A stretch of DNA of 64,000 nt from Lachnospiraceae bacterium (GTDB lineage Bacteria; Bacillota; Clostridia; Lachnospirales; Lachnospiraceae): NCBI GenBank assembly GCA_910575035.1, contig CAJTDL010000001.1, positions 1 to 64,000 of the forward strand, given 5' to 3'. Shown here piece by piece: positions 1 to 9,607 of this stretch. A program made the position numbers and the translations under genes. A model generated the notes under the pieces. It did not search any database. It was not told the DNA's origin and saw only the letters and a program-made list of their open reading frames with translations. Numbering within the stretch: position 1 is the stretch's first letter; the number at the start of each line of letters is the position of its first letter.

Positions 1-33
1 CTGACTGCCACTAATAGGTCGAGGGCTTGACCA
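1..33 (+). rRNA. 23S rRNA, 3' end only
   Basis: The window opens with the conserved CTAATAGGTCGAGG...CTTGACC terminal segment of a clostridial 23S rRNA. Only the last ~30 nt are present and the exact 3' end is approximate. No 5S-like sequence lies between this and the first tRNA (34-152), so 5S is elsewhere or upstream. Confidence 0.8.
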
Positions 34-152
34 AGGGAAGGAAAGGCGTAAGGGATGGTGCCTGGCAGTATGCCAGTTTCTGTATGGGTTTTTGAAGGTA
101 TATGAAATTAAGGCTTTACAAAAGCCAAATAATTTGGTATACTTGTATAAGT

Positions 153-226
153 GGCCTAGTGGCTCAGTTGGTTAGAGCGCCGCCCTGTCACGGCGGAGGT
201 CGAGGGTTCGAGTCCCTTCTGGGTCG
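153..226 (+). tRNA. tRNA-Asp (GTC)
   Basis: A cloverleaf folds with acceptor stem GGCCTAG/CTGGGTC, T-arm GAGGGTTCGAGTCCCTTC and anticodon GTC at 187-189. CCA is not encoded. It is the first of five tRNAs behind the rRNA operon. Confidence 0.96.
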
Positions 227-282
227 TCGCATAGAGCACTTGACGAATATTTTGTTTTGTGCAAAAGCGTAAAAACAAATAT

Positions 283-355
283 GGGATCTTAGCTCAGCTG
301 GGAGAGCATCTGCCTTACAAGCAGAGGGTCATAGGTTCGAGCCCTATAGGTCCCA
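283..355 (+). tRNA. tRNA-Val (TAC)
   Basis: Acceptor stem GGGATCT/AGGTCCC and an anticodon stem TCTGC/GCAGA with anticodon TAC at 316-318 fit tRNA-Val. It belongs to the post-rRNA tRNA cluster. Confidence 0.96.
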
Positions 356-379
356 TTATTCATGTAAAATCATGCATAA

Positions 380-452
380 GCCGATGTGGCTCAATTGGCA
401 GAGCAGCTGATTTGTAATCAGCAGGTTATCGGTTCGAGTCCGATCATCGGCT
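380..452 (+). tRNA. tRNA-Thr (TGT)
   Basis: Acceptor stem GCCGATG/CATCGGC pairs fully. The anticodon TGT is at 413-415 in loop TTTGTAA. Third tRNA of the cluster. Confidence 0.96.
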
Positions 453-470
453 CTGAGTAGTATTTATTAT

Positions 471-552
471 GGATGGATTCCCGAGTGGCCAAAGGGGGCA
501 GACTGTAAATCTGTTGGCGACGCCTTCGAAGGTTCGAATCCTTCTCCATCCA
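471..552 (+). tRNA. tRNA-Tyr (GTA)
   Basis: Acceptor stem GGATGGA/TCCATCC, anticodon GTA at 505-507 and a long class II variable arm (TGGCGACGCC region) identify tRNA-Tyr. At 82 nt it is longer than its neighbours, as expected for bacterial tRNA-Tyr. Confidence 0.96.
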
Positions 553-582
553 TTCGGATGATTTTTTATCCAATTTATATAG

Positions 583-656
583 CGCGGGGTGGAGCAGTCT
601 GGAAGCTCGTCGGGCTCATAACCCGAAGGTCGCAAGTTCAAATCTTGCCCCCGCAA
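583..656 (+). tRNA. initiator tRNA-fMet (CAT)
   Basis: The anticodon CAT sits in loop CTCATAA on a stem ending in three G-C pairs (GGG/CCC), and position 1 (C583) is mismatched with position 72 (A655). Both are hallmarks of bacterial initiator tRNA. It is the last tRNA of the cluster and lies just before a terminator. Confidence 0.95.
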
Positions 657-686
657 TTTTTTACTTTACTTTTATAACATTGGAAT

Positions 687-723
687 CCATAGGTATCGCA
701 GTAGCGGTATTTATGGTTTTTTT
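687..723 (+). terminator. rho-independent terminator of the rRNA/tRNA operon
   Basis: A 13-bp stem (CCATAGGTATCGC with GCGGTATTTATGG, three G-U pairs) with a 4-nt AGTA loop is followed by seven T residues. Its position after the fifth tRNA fits termination of the rRNA/tRNA transcript. Confidence 0.8.
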
Positions 724-1167
724 GTTTTATGGCCAGGTATGGTTGTATTTTGGGGCGGGTGTATGTATAATGATTATAAGGAGTAGGATTGACTATCAGG
801 AATACCATTCCTTAGAATAAAGAACGTATAAGGCAGAAGAAAGAATGATTGGGGAGAAAGCAGAATTGCGTTGGATGATGGGACTGTAAAGATATTCCTG
901 AATTCGGAAGGGAAAACGGAGGCACGAGTATATGACATTATTAATGCGGGATCAGGAAAATATTGAGAAAGGAAGGCTGGAAGGCAAATTGATTCATATA
1001 GAAATTTGCAGAAAGAATTGTATTGTAAAAATTTATGTGATATACTTGATAAAGATGAAAAGGAAGAAAACAAAAGAGCACCTTCCCTGATGTAGTATAA
1101 GTGGTATCTTATGGGGAATGGGAAGCATATTTTGACATATGAAAATACAGAATGAGTATAAGTATTT
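724..1167. other. intergenic region, no gene seen
   Basis: Short open frames occur on both strands but none has a plausible ribosome binding site or recognisable protein. No structured RNA was recognised. Confidence 0.5.
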
Positions 1168-1197
1168 TTGTGGAATATGCCGAAAAAGTATTATAAT
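1168..1197 (+). promoter_or_regulatory. putative sigma-A promoter of the giant surface protein
   Basis: TTGTGG at 1168-1173 and a perfect TATAAT at 1192-1197 are separated by 18 bp. This would give a short leader of about 30 nt before the ATG at 1236. Confidence 0.55.
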
Positions 1198-1235
1198 ATC
1201 GTTACAGCAAATGGATGAAATGGGAGGAACAGACT

Positions 1236-4200
1236 ATGCAAAAAAATGTTGCCAGAAGAATATTGGCGTGGGTTTTAAGCGTCTGCATGATAGCCGGGAT
1301 GGTGGATTTGTCCGGCTTTACTGTGCGTGCGGCAGATGCAGAACATACCATTGACCATGTTGAAGTTAATGGGACTTATACTTATACGGGGGGGCAGATA
1401 CAGCCTGCCAAAGAGAATATCAAGGTTTATAACCTTAATGATGAGATTATTGGATCAGATGATTATGAAATTACGGCGTATGGTGAGAATACCAATGTCC
1501 GTGATGGAGGAACCGTTACAATTACAGGCAAAGGTGATTATGATGGGACGGCAACCGGAAGGTTTGCCATTGCTCCCAAAAGTATAGACGATGGGGGAAT
1601 TACTGCAAATGCTAGAGATGTCAGTGTGACACAGGCAGGCAGTAATATCCAGACAGATGTCTCTGTGATAGATGGGCAGAGAACCCTAACTGGTAGCACA
1701 AGTATAAATCCTGGCGCTAATGTGGATTATACTTATACTTATGAGTCTAATGCAATAGGTGGGGAGGATACAGCTGACACGCAGGAAGCTAAGGTTCATA
1801 TTGTAGGATGTAATAACTATACAGGGACTAGGGATGTCACATTTACAATTAAAAGGTATGATGCCAAAAAGTTATCCCTTAACTTTACATCATCAAGCAC
1901 TCCTACGTTTGGGTATACAGGAAAAGAGATAGTGATACCAGAAGCGCAATTCACTGTGCAGTATGAAGGTGATTCAAATCCTATTCCAGCAAGTCAGTAT
2001 AAGGTTAGCTATAACAATAATCGTAATGCAACAACAGAAGCACAGATTATGGTTACGGTAACGGAAGGGGAGTACAGGGGGCTTACGGCAACGAATACAT
2101 TTACGATTAGAAAGAACATAGGCGGCGGGAATTATGACAGTTCTTTATTTGTTGCAGGAACAGTTGAAGATCAGCCATTTAAGGGTAGTGGAGTCGCTGT
2201 GACACCTGGGGTAGATGACATTGTGTTAATTGACCCAGATTATAAGGACAGACCTATTCCAAGCAATAAGTATTCTGTGGTAAGTTACCGCAATAATACA
2301 ACCATTTCTACAGACAGCACAAAGGCTTATGTAACAGTACGTGGTCAGGAAGAATATTCAGGGGATTTGGAAATACCTTTTAATATTGTGGCGGCAAAGC
2401 TAACACCTGAAATCATACATATTGATGACAGCGCATGTGTATACGATGGCTCAGATCAGCTTGGCAAACTGGAGATAACAGTCGGTGAAACTGGTGACAA
2501 GTATGAAATAGGTAAAGATTTCACAGTTGAGAGACTGAATAATGACAGTTATGTAACTGCTGGAAAACATACAGTAAGAATCAAAGCGGTTGACGGCGGG
2601 CAGCTGCAGCCAGGCTATGTTGATATGGCTTTTGACATTGCAGCCAGAAATTTTAACGACTCAGATATTCATGTAGAACTGGCATCGGATGTTCCAATTG
2701 ATGGCTATACATACACTGGATCAGCATTTAGCCCTAAACTGGTGGTTCAGTATAAAGATGACACTTTGAAAGAATATACCGATTTCAACCTATCTTACAC
2801 GAATAATACGAATGCAGGCACAGCTACTGTGATGGCTACAGGTGTAGGCAACTTTATAGGGACAGTTACCAGGACGTTTGTGATCAATCCGCAAGAGCTG
2901 ACAAGTGACAATATTACTTTTGTTGGGTTGGCAGAAACGCAGAAGTTCACAGGAAACCCCATTGAGCCAAGTTTTAATGTGCGGCTGAATAATAACAGGA
3001 ATCTTACCAGGGGCACAGATTATAACGTTGTTTATGAGAACCAGACAAATGTTGGGGTGGCTTCGATCAATATTAGTGGTATAGGAAATTATGTGGGAAA
3101 CGTCGGAACAACATTTGAGATTGTAAGGCGTGCCATTACAGATGGAACCAGGATTACCGTTCCAAATTCCTTGGACTATACAGGGAATCAGCTTATGCCA
3201 GAAGTTACGATTACCCTGAATAACGTTGCGGTAAACCCAGATAATTATGATATCAGCTATGGAGAGAATATCCAGGTGGGTACAAATGCTGGGACGGTTA
3301 CAATTACTGGTAAGAATAATTACGAAGGTGAGACCACAGTAACTTTTAATATTAATAGAAGGAACATCTCTGTGGGAAATTTTCTGGAAGTGAAGAGCAC
3401 GGATGGGCCAGATGCAATTGAGTATGATTTTATCAATGATCCTTTGGATCAATTATATTATCGATATGACGGCACAGACAAAGAGCCGAAGCTGCAGGTT
3501 TCATTCGGTGGAGAAGGCTCTGGAATGGACAGCACTGCCCTTGTAGAAGGGGAGGATGCAGATTATACCGTTACATTTAGCAATAACTGTGAAGTGGGGA
3601 CTGCGCAGGCGACGATCACAGGCCAGGGTAACTTTACTGGGAGCAAGACGGTTCAGTTTAAAGTAAAAGGTAATCTGGAGGATTACAGCCAGACAAATGG
3701 ATTTACAAAAATCAATATCCCAACACAGGTTTATACCAGAAAAGAGATCATACCAGAGAATACAGAGATCAAGTTTGCAGAATATCCAGATGCATTAAGG
3801 CTGAATACAGATTTCAGGATTGAAAGATGTGAAGATAATATAAATGTTACAGATGAGAATCACAAAGCCAAAGTCTGGATTGTGGGAATTGGTGATTATT
3901 ATGGAGAGATAGATGCTGCAGAATTTGAAATCCGCCCATTGTATTTAGATGGAAGTGATGATCTGGCAGCAAATAAATATATAATTACTGGTATCAATGA
4001 AAGCTATATTTATTCTGGCTTAGAAGAGGGCATTATGCCACAGCCGTCCATTACGCATAATGGAGACACACTGCTTGCAGGCACGGGCGGTGATTATACT
4101 TTTGATTTCTTCCAGAAGGGCGCATTAGAAACAGCCATCGTTCCTGTAAATGTAGGGAATTATACCGTACAGATTACAGGCGACGACCAATATTACAAAG

Positions 4201-7200
4201 GCTCTACAGAACAGGATTATGAGATTAAGCCATATGATATTAGCGCTTCTTATGCAAGGGATAAGATTGAAATCCAGGGTGTGGAAGATGTTATTTTGGA
4301 TGCGGTAAAGGATCCGGAGGCATATGGGTATACTGGGAAAGCCGTTATGGATGGAGATGCAGTCATTCAGTCTGGGCTCAAAGTAATGTATACACCAGTT
4401 GCTATGGATGGTACGCCAGGGGAGCCAAGGGAACTTACCGAAGATGAGTTTACTATATCCTATGAGAAGGACGGAGAACTTACAAATACAACCATTGGTA
4501 CTGCAACCATTACGATTACTGGTATAGGTAACTTTGAAGGAACTATTACCAAGGAATTCCAGATTCGGGGCGACCTATCAGGGGAAAATACGGAAGTTAC
4601 TGTAGATGACTGGACTTATACGCCTGAACGGAATGGGCAGACTACCAACTGCCCAGAGCCAACGGTGATTTATACGATCCATTATACAGATGGCACAAAA
4701 GAAGCGCTTACCCTGGTTGCCAATACAGATTATAAGATAGAATATCAGGGAAATGAGAACGCAACTTCAGGTACAGAAAAAGCAGCATCTGTTGTGATTT
4801 CGGCAGTAGAAAATGGAAATTACCTTAACAGTGCAGAGCCAGTAGCATTCCAGGTGAAGCAAAGGGATATTGCTGAGGCGGCTGCAGAGGGCGAGGATAA
4901 GCTTTTAACCATGAGCGGCCTTGTGGAAGAGGGCTATGAATACAATGGAGAGGCTCAGGTGCCAGATCTGGTACTTTCCTATTTAGGGGCTTATGCTGGT
5001 ACGAATCTTACACGTGGCACAGGTGATGGTGTTTATGATTATGAAGTTACAGCAGTGAACAATGTAGATGTTTATACATATGTCCTGGGATCAACAGGCG
5101 AGCGGGAACGTCTTCATCCAGAAGCTACTGTTTCTGCCCGTAAGGATGAGGAAGGGAATTATGTAGGCAATTACTATGGGGAATTTAAACTGCGTTTTCA
5201 GATTAATCCGAGAGAGATTTCAGATGCTACAATAGAAATTGCAGGTGTGGAAGAAATTTACGCATATACTGGCGATCCAATCCGTCCGGAGTTGGCAGAA
5301 GATGCTGTTACATGGAGCAAAGGTGGGAGTGCAGATAAGGTAGTTTTAGTACCAGGCACAGATTATTCTGTTTCCTATGGCGAGGCAAAGGACAATATCA
5401 GGATTGGCGAAGGAAAAGTTACTGTTACAGCCGTTCCAGAAAGCAATTATGCGGGGACAGCAGAAAAAACCTTTAAGATTATGGCAGACTTGGAAGCTGG
5501 GCGCGTGTCCAATCCACCTTACATTATTCTAAGGTCTAAGGGTGTGGATCCAGATGAATTTGAAGCTCCCTACGGCGCAGGCGAAAAAGTGTATCCAGAT
5601 ATGGTTTTTGAGGATTGGTCTGGCGTTTATTGCGAATTGGAGAGTGAGCCCAAGGAATTGCAGATGGGCGTAGACTATGAGATTATAGAAGAGGCTAATA
5701 ATACCGATGTAGGGGAGAAAGACGCAGCTTATATCCGCATCCGTGGAAAAGACTATTACATGGGAGAAATTGAGATCCATTACACGATCACCCCAATGAA
5801 CCTGTCTGAAGATACGGAGAACCATGTAACAGCAGAGTTCCGCAACAGCATTAACGATGAGGAACATGAAAATGCCTATATTTACACTGGCGAGCCGATT
5901 ACACCGGAAATGATTATCCGCAATCGTCTGAGCATTATGGTGCCGTCCAGGGATTATGAGGTTGTGCGTTATGAGAACAATACAGATATCTCCACAGAGG
6001 ACGCAAAGGCCAGGGTATTGATCCGCGGTATTGAAGGCACGAACTATACAGGCGAGAAATGGTTTGAATTTAATATTATACCGCGTTCCATTGAAAATAT
6101 GGAGCTCACTGTTGACAGCCAGCCGCAGGTATTCAGCAGGACAGAAAAACGGCCGGGAGTATCAGTTTCCTTCCGCAATGAAAATAACCAGCTGATCACC
6201 TTGACAGAAGGCGTGGATTATGATGTTGCTTATGCCAACAATATACTTCCGGCGACAGCAGACAGCGGAGAAACAGCGCCTACCATTACAATTACCGGAA
6301 AAGGGGCTTATGGCGGTGAGGTGACGGCTACATTTACCATTGAGCCAGAGAGCTTTGCAGAAGAAAATGAAGATATTGTGATTACAGGCAGTAATGTGTT
6401 CTATACAGGCGATCCGGTAGAGACGACATTCAGCGTCACTGCTTTGGATGGAACCGTATTAGAAGAAAATGTGGATTATGAAATAGGTGAGTATTCTGAG
6501 AATCTTGAGCCAGGAACTGGCTATGCAGAGATTAAGGGAATTGGCAATTATACAGGAAGCCGTAAAGTGGCATTTTTGATTGTGCCTCCAGAAGGGGATT
6601 TCATTATTGAGGATATCCCAGACCAGACTTATAATACCTTTAAGTTTGAGCCGGAGATTCAGGTATCCTTCCATGGTGAGGAGATCACGATTCCTGTAAC
6701 AGAAGGCAAGGATTACAGAGTGGAATATGGGGAAGGCAACACGGATGTGGGTACCGGAACTGTAAGGGTTATTGGATTGAACAGCTTTGCAGATATTGAT
6801 GCTGCCACAAAGAGCTTTACAATCCTGCCGAAGAATATTGGAACGCCGGATAACCCAGATCCCAATATGGTTCTCAGTGCAGCGGATCAGATCTTTACAG
6901 GCCGCAGCGTGAAGCCAGAGATTCAGCTTGCATTCCGCAATGGGGCAAACAGCAGCGTTTCATTGGAAGAAGGAAAAGACTATTCTGTAAACTGCAGCGG
7001 AAATGTGGCGGTTGGGATTGCAACGGCTACGGTAATTGGTACTGGGAATTATATAGGCGTGCTGCAGACGCAGTTTAGAATTGTAGGAGATTTGAAGGAT
7101 GCCACAGTAGCAGAGATCCCCATCCAGGAATATACAGGACAGCAGATCCGCCCAGTGCCAAATGTAAGTTTTGCAGGGGAAGAGCTGTTGGAAGGAACAG

Positions 7201-8348
7201 ACTATACCATTGAGTATGGTGAAAATATAGAAGAAGGAACAGGAAGCATTGTCCTGACAGGAACAGGGGCAAGCGCCCGTGCAGGTGAAAAATCCTACAT
7301 AGGGACAAAGACGGTTACATTTGAAATCAGCAGGGAACGCAATTTTAGCGAAGACACCATTGTTGTTGGCGTAGCAGAGGCATATCCTTATACAGGGGAG
7401 GAAATCAGGCCTGTAGTCGTGCGGGTAGAAGATCATGGAAATGTCCTGACAGAAGGCGTGGATTATTCTGTAAGCTATCGGGATAATATCAATGCTGGAA
7501 CTGCGTCTGTGGTTATCACAGGTATGGACCGTTACAAAGGCGAGAAGGTGCAGACTTTCCAAATCCGCCCAATGCAGATTGCAAGGGCACAGGTATCTGC
7601 CATTGCAGACCAGACATACAATGGCCAGGAAATCCATCCAGCCGTACAGGTACAGTCGGCAGATGGCAGCATAGCCCTGACGGCAGATACAGACTACACC
7701 CTGGTATATGTAAACAGCAAGACGCCTGGAAAAGCCAGTGTGATCGTCAGAGGTATGGGCAATTATACTGGGGCTCAGACAGTAAGCTTTAATATTCTGG
7801 TTCCTAAGCTTAGCGGCGTAAAGGTTTCCGGTTATGGTTCCGCCAGCCTGACATTCTCCTGGAAGAGCAACCCGGTTGTCAGCGGATATGAGGTTTACAA
7901 TTCAGATAACCGGCCGGCAGGAAGAGTGGAACGAAGCGCAGCCACCAGCCTGAAAGTGAATAAGCTAAAGGCAGCTACTACTGCAAACTACCGTGTAAGG
8001 GCATTTGTTATAGACGATGGGCAGTATTATTATGGGCCGTTTACCACAGTGAAAGGGACTACAGCCCCTCAAGCTGCGAAGATAAAGAGCGTTGTTTCCA
8101 AGAAATCCAAGCAGGCCGTGATCAAATGGGGCAAGGTATCAAAAGCAACCGGCTATCAGGTATACAGAGCCACATCCAAAAACGGCACATACAAACGGAT
8201 AGCAACAACTACAAAAACGTCCTATACAGATAAGAGCGCAAAAGGCGGAAGGAAGTATTTCTATAAGATCCGTACCTACCGCAAAGTCAGCAGCAAAAAT
8301 TATTTCAGCGGCTATTCATCTGCGAAATCTGTAACCACAAAGAAATAG
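1236..8348 (+). CDS. giant secreted repeat protein with C-terminal Fn3 domains
   Basis: A predicted exported protein of about 2370 residues. I chose the ATG at 1236, not 1215, because GGGAGG at 1222-1227 sits 8 nt upstream and the product then starts MQKNVARRILAW, a typical signal peptide ending near AAD. The body is about 24 tandem Ig-like repeats of 80-100 residues, each with a YTG motif early, then a G(T/V)DYxVxYxxN segment, a (T/V)GxGNYxG motif and a closing xxFxI strand. Two fibronectin type III-like domains close the protein (roughly the last 190 residues). No LPXTG-type signal or C-terminal membrane anchor is visible, so it is either released or held by other means. The adjacent sortase and LRR protein make a surface cluster. 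Repeats diverge enough that no two are near-identical at DNA level. Substrate or ligand is unknown; adhesion or matrix binding is inference. Confidence 0.85.
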   Translation: MQKNVARRILAWVLSVCMIAGMVDLSGFTVRAADAEHTIDHVEVNGTYTYTGGQIQPAKENIKVYNLNDEIIGSDDYEITAYGENTNVRDGGTVTITGKGDYDGTATGRFAIAPKSIDDGGITANARDVSVTQAGSNIQTDVSVIDGQRTLTGSTSINPGANVDYTYTYESNAIGGEDTADTQEAKVHIVGCNNYTGTRDVTFTIKRYDAKKLSLNFTSSSTPTFGYTGKEIVIPEAQFTVQYEGDSNPIPASQYKVSYNNNRNATTEAQIMVTVTEGEYRGLTATNTFTIRKNIGGGNYDSSLFVAGTVEDQPFKGSGVAVTPGVDDIVLIDPDYKDRPIPSNKYSVVSYRNNTTISTDSTKAYVTVRGQEEYSGDLEIPFNIVAAKLTPEIIHIDDSACVYDGSDQLGKLEITVGETGDKYEIGKDFTVERLNNDSYVTAGKHTVRIKAVDGGQLQPGYVDMAFDIAARNFNDSDIHVELASDVPIDGYTYTGSAFSPKLVVQYKDDTLKEYTDFNLSYTNNTNAGTATVMATGVGNFIGTVTRTFVINPQELTSDNITFVGLAETQKFTGNPIEPSFNVRLNNNRNLTRGTDYNVVYENQTNVGVASINISGIGNYVGNVGTTFEIVRRAITDGTRITVPNSLDYTGNQLMPEVTITLNNVAVNPDNYDISYGENIQVGTNAGTVTITGKNNYEGETTVTFNINRRNISVGNFLEVKSTDGPDAIEYDFINDPLDQLYYRYDGTDKEPKLQVSFGGEGSGMDSTALVEGEDADYTVTFSNNCEVGTAQATITGQGNFTGSKTVQFKVKGNLEDYSQTNGFTKINIPTQVYTRKEIIPENTEIKFAEYPDALRLNTDFRIERCEDNINVTDENHKAKVWIVGIGDYYGEIDAAEFEIRPLYLDGSDDLAANKYIITGINESYIYSGLEEGIMPQPSITHNGDTLLAGTGGDYTFDFFQKGALETAIVPVNVGNYTVQITGDDQYYKGSTEQDYEIKPYDISASYARDKIEIQGVEDVILDAVKDPEAYGYTGKAVMDGDAVIQSGLKVMYTPVAMDGTPGEPRELTEDEFTISYEKDGELTNTTIGTATITITGIGNFEGTITKEFQIRGDLSGENTEVTVDDWTYTPERNGQTTNCPEPTVIYTIHYTDGTKEALTLVANTDYKIEYQGNENATSGTEKAASVVISAVENGNYLNSAEPVAFQVKQRDIAEAAAEGEDKLLTMSGLVEEGYEYNGEAQVPDLVLSYLGAYAGTNLTRGTGDGVYDYEVTAVNNVDVYTYVLGSTGERERLHPEATVSARKDEEGNYVGNYYGEFKLRFQINPREISDATIEIAGVEEIYAYTGDPIRPELAEDAVTWSKGGSADKVVLVPGTDYSVSYGEAKDNIRIGEGKVTVTAVPESNYAGTAEKTFKIMADLEAGRVSNPPYIILRSKGVDPDEFEAPYGAGEKVYPDMVFEDWSGVYCELESEPKELQMGVDYEIIEEANNTDVGEKDAAYIRIRGKDYYMGEIEIHYTITPMNLSEDTENHVTAEFRNSINDEEHENAYIYTGEPITPEMIIRNRLSIMVPSRDYEVVRYENNTDISTEDAKARVLIRGIEGTNYTGEKWFEFNIIPRSIENMELTVDSQPQVFSRTEKRPGVSVSFRNENNQLITLTEGVDYDVAYANNILPATADSGETAPTITITGKGAYGGEVTATFTIEPESFAEENEDIVITGSNVFYTGDPVETTFSVTALDGTVLEENVDYEIGEYSENLEPGTGYAEIKGIGNYTGSRKVAFLIVPPEGDFIIEDIPDQTYNTFKFEPEIQVSFHGEEITIPVTEGKDYRVEYGEGNTDVGTGTVRVIGLNSFADIDAATKSFTILPKNIGTPDNPDPNMVLSAADQIFTGRSVKPEIQLAFRNGANSSVSLEEGKDYSVNCSGNVAVGIATATVIGTGNYIGVLQTQFRIVGDLKDATVAEIPIQEYTGQQIRPVPNVSFAGEELLEGTDYTIEYGENIEEGTGSIVLTGTGASARAGEKSYIGTKTVTFEISRERNFSEDTIVVGVAEAYPYTGEEIRPVVVRVEDHGNVLTEGVDYSVSYRDNINAGTASVVITGMDRYKGEKVQTFQIRPMQIARAQVSAIADQTYNGQEIHPAVQVQSADGSIALTADTDYTLVYVNSKTPGKASVIVRGMGNYTGAQTVSFNILVPKLSGVKVSGYGSASLTFSWKSNPVVSGYEVYNSDNRPAGRVERSAATSLKVNKLKAATTANYRVRAFVIDDGQYYYGPFTTVKGTTAPQAAKIKSVVSKKSKQAVIKWGKVSKATGYQVYRATSKNGTYKRIATTTKTSYTDKSAKGGRKYFYKIRTYRKVSSKNYFSGYSSAKSVTTKK

Positions 8349-8427
8349 CAGAGGATGATAGTTATGAAAAATATCTGCCGTTCTGGCAAGCCAGAACCAG
8401 CAGGGAAGAAAGGGAGTTGATACCATT

Positions 8428-9579
8428 ATGGGCAAGATTTATTGCATTGGCAAATTTCAATTTGATTCCTACAAAGAGTATCAGGAAGCGCTGGATGATA
8501 TTGATAAAATCCGGGAAATTTCAAGAAAAATGGATATCAATGAAACTGGAGTGGCGGAACGGCTCTATACACTGATCCGGGAGGGTAAGATCCATTTTAG
8601 GAGCGAGGTAGTAGGGAATGACTACCTCCTCTACCTATCGGATATGATGGTGGAAGATTATAAATCCCTCTCCAGGACATCCGTCGCCAGGCGGTTCACT
8701 CGTCGGCTGCAGCAATTGTCCCCTGGCCAGGTGGTAGGGACAATCTGCATGGCAGGCGCCATTGTCTGCTTCTTAATATTCTTTGGGAGTGAGTATCATG
8801 ACCAGCAGAAGGTCAGGGAAATGGAACGGCTAAAAAGTGAGCAGGATATTTCTGCAGCTTCCGACTGGCTGTCCACCAAAGTGATTGAGGCATTGCGCTC
8901 GGACAGCGGAGAGGATGAGCCTCTGCTGGTGCAGACAGAGACAGTGAACAATGAAGTGCACAGTGTGGGGCTGGAGGAAGAAGGTACAGAAATCCTCCCG
9001 GAATTCCAGAAGCTGTACCAGAGAAATTCAGATTTTTCCGGATGGATTACCATCGAAGGGACTGGCATTGATTATCCCGTCCTGCAGCCTGTGCCGGAGA
9101 ACAGTGAGTTCTATCTGGATCATGACTATGATGGAGGGAAGGATATCAATGGCTCTATTTTCCTAGATGCCAGAAACAACATCCAAAGCCCGGATGACAA
9201 TTTGATTATCTATGGGCACAACATGAAAAGCGGCTTGATGTTCGGAGGATTGGAACAGTACCTGGACGCAGCCTACTGGAAAGAGCATAAAGCCGTTACC
9301 TTTAATACGATTTATGAGAGAGCAGAGTATGAAATTGTAGCCGTATGTCTGTCAAAAGTAGCTGCTGGAGGGGAAAATGACTTCCAATATTATGATTTTA
9401 TCAACGCAGGAAGCGAAGAGGCCTTTCAGCTCTATCTAGAACGGATTCAAGGTATGAATGTTTTAGGCGGAAAGCTGGATATATCCTATGGGGATAAGCT
9501 CCTGACCCTTTCCACCTGCAACAATTATACACAGGACGGAAGGCTGTTCTTGGTAGCGAAAAAGCTCTCCCCGCAGTAA
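8428..9579 (+). CDS. srtB: class B sortase
   Basis: A membrane-anchored transpeptidase of 383 residues that links surface proteins to peptidoglycan. The N-terminal ~100 residues are predicted cytoplasmic and of unknown role, followed by one transmembrane helix (VVGTICMAGAIVCFLIFF). The extracellular catalytic domain then carries the class B signatures: His in YGHNM, the active-site Cys in LSTCNN and the Arg in DGRLFL near the C-terminus. AAGGGAG lies upstream of the ATG at 8428. It is sandwiched between the giant repeat protein and the LRR protein, whose TPKTG sorting signal resembles the (S/N/P)PxTG signals used by clostridial SrtB, so that protein is its probable substrate (inference). The long cytoplasmic N-terminus is larger than in staphylococcal SrtB. 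Confidence 0.93.
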   Translation: MGKIYCIGKFQFDSYKEYQEALDDIDKIREISRKMDINETGVAERLYTLIREGKIHFRSEVVGNDYLLYLSDMMVEDYKSLSRTSVARRFTRRLQQLSPGQVVGTICMAGAIVCFLIFFGSEYHDQQKVREMERLKSEQDISAASDWLSTKVIEALRSDSGEDEPLLVQTETVNNEVHSVGLEEEGTEILPEFQKLYQRNSDFSGWITIEGTGIDYPVLQPVPENSEFYLDHDYDGGKDINGSIFLDARNNIQSPDDNLIIYGHNMKSGLMFGGLEQYLDAAYWKEHKAVTFNTIYERAEYEIVAVCLSKVAAGGENDFQYYDFINAGSEEAFQLYLERIQGMNVLGGKLDISYGDKLLTLSTCNNYTQDGRLFLVAKKLSPQ

Positions 9580-9607
9580 AGTGGATTGAAACAAGGAGGA
9601 AAAGAGA

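Noticed and set aside
34-152. Possible 5S rRNA between 23S and tRNA-Asp
   Set aside because: The 119-nt interval has none of the conserved 5S segments and folds poorly.
444-656. Minus-strand open frame over the tRNA cluster
   Set aside because: It runs antisense through tRNA-Tyr and tRNA-fMet and has no ribosome binding site.
8364-8420. 18-codon open frame and small hairpin (GTTCTGGC/GCCAGAAC) before the sortase
   Set aside because: No ribosome binding site of note and the hairpin lacks a T-run; probably untranslated spacer.
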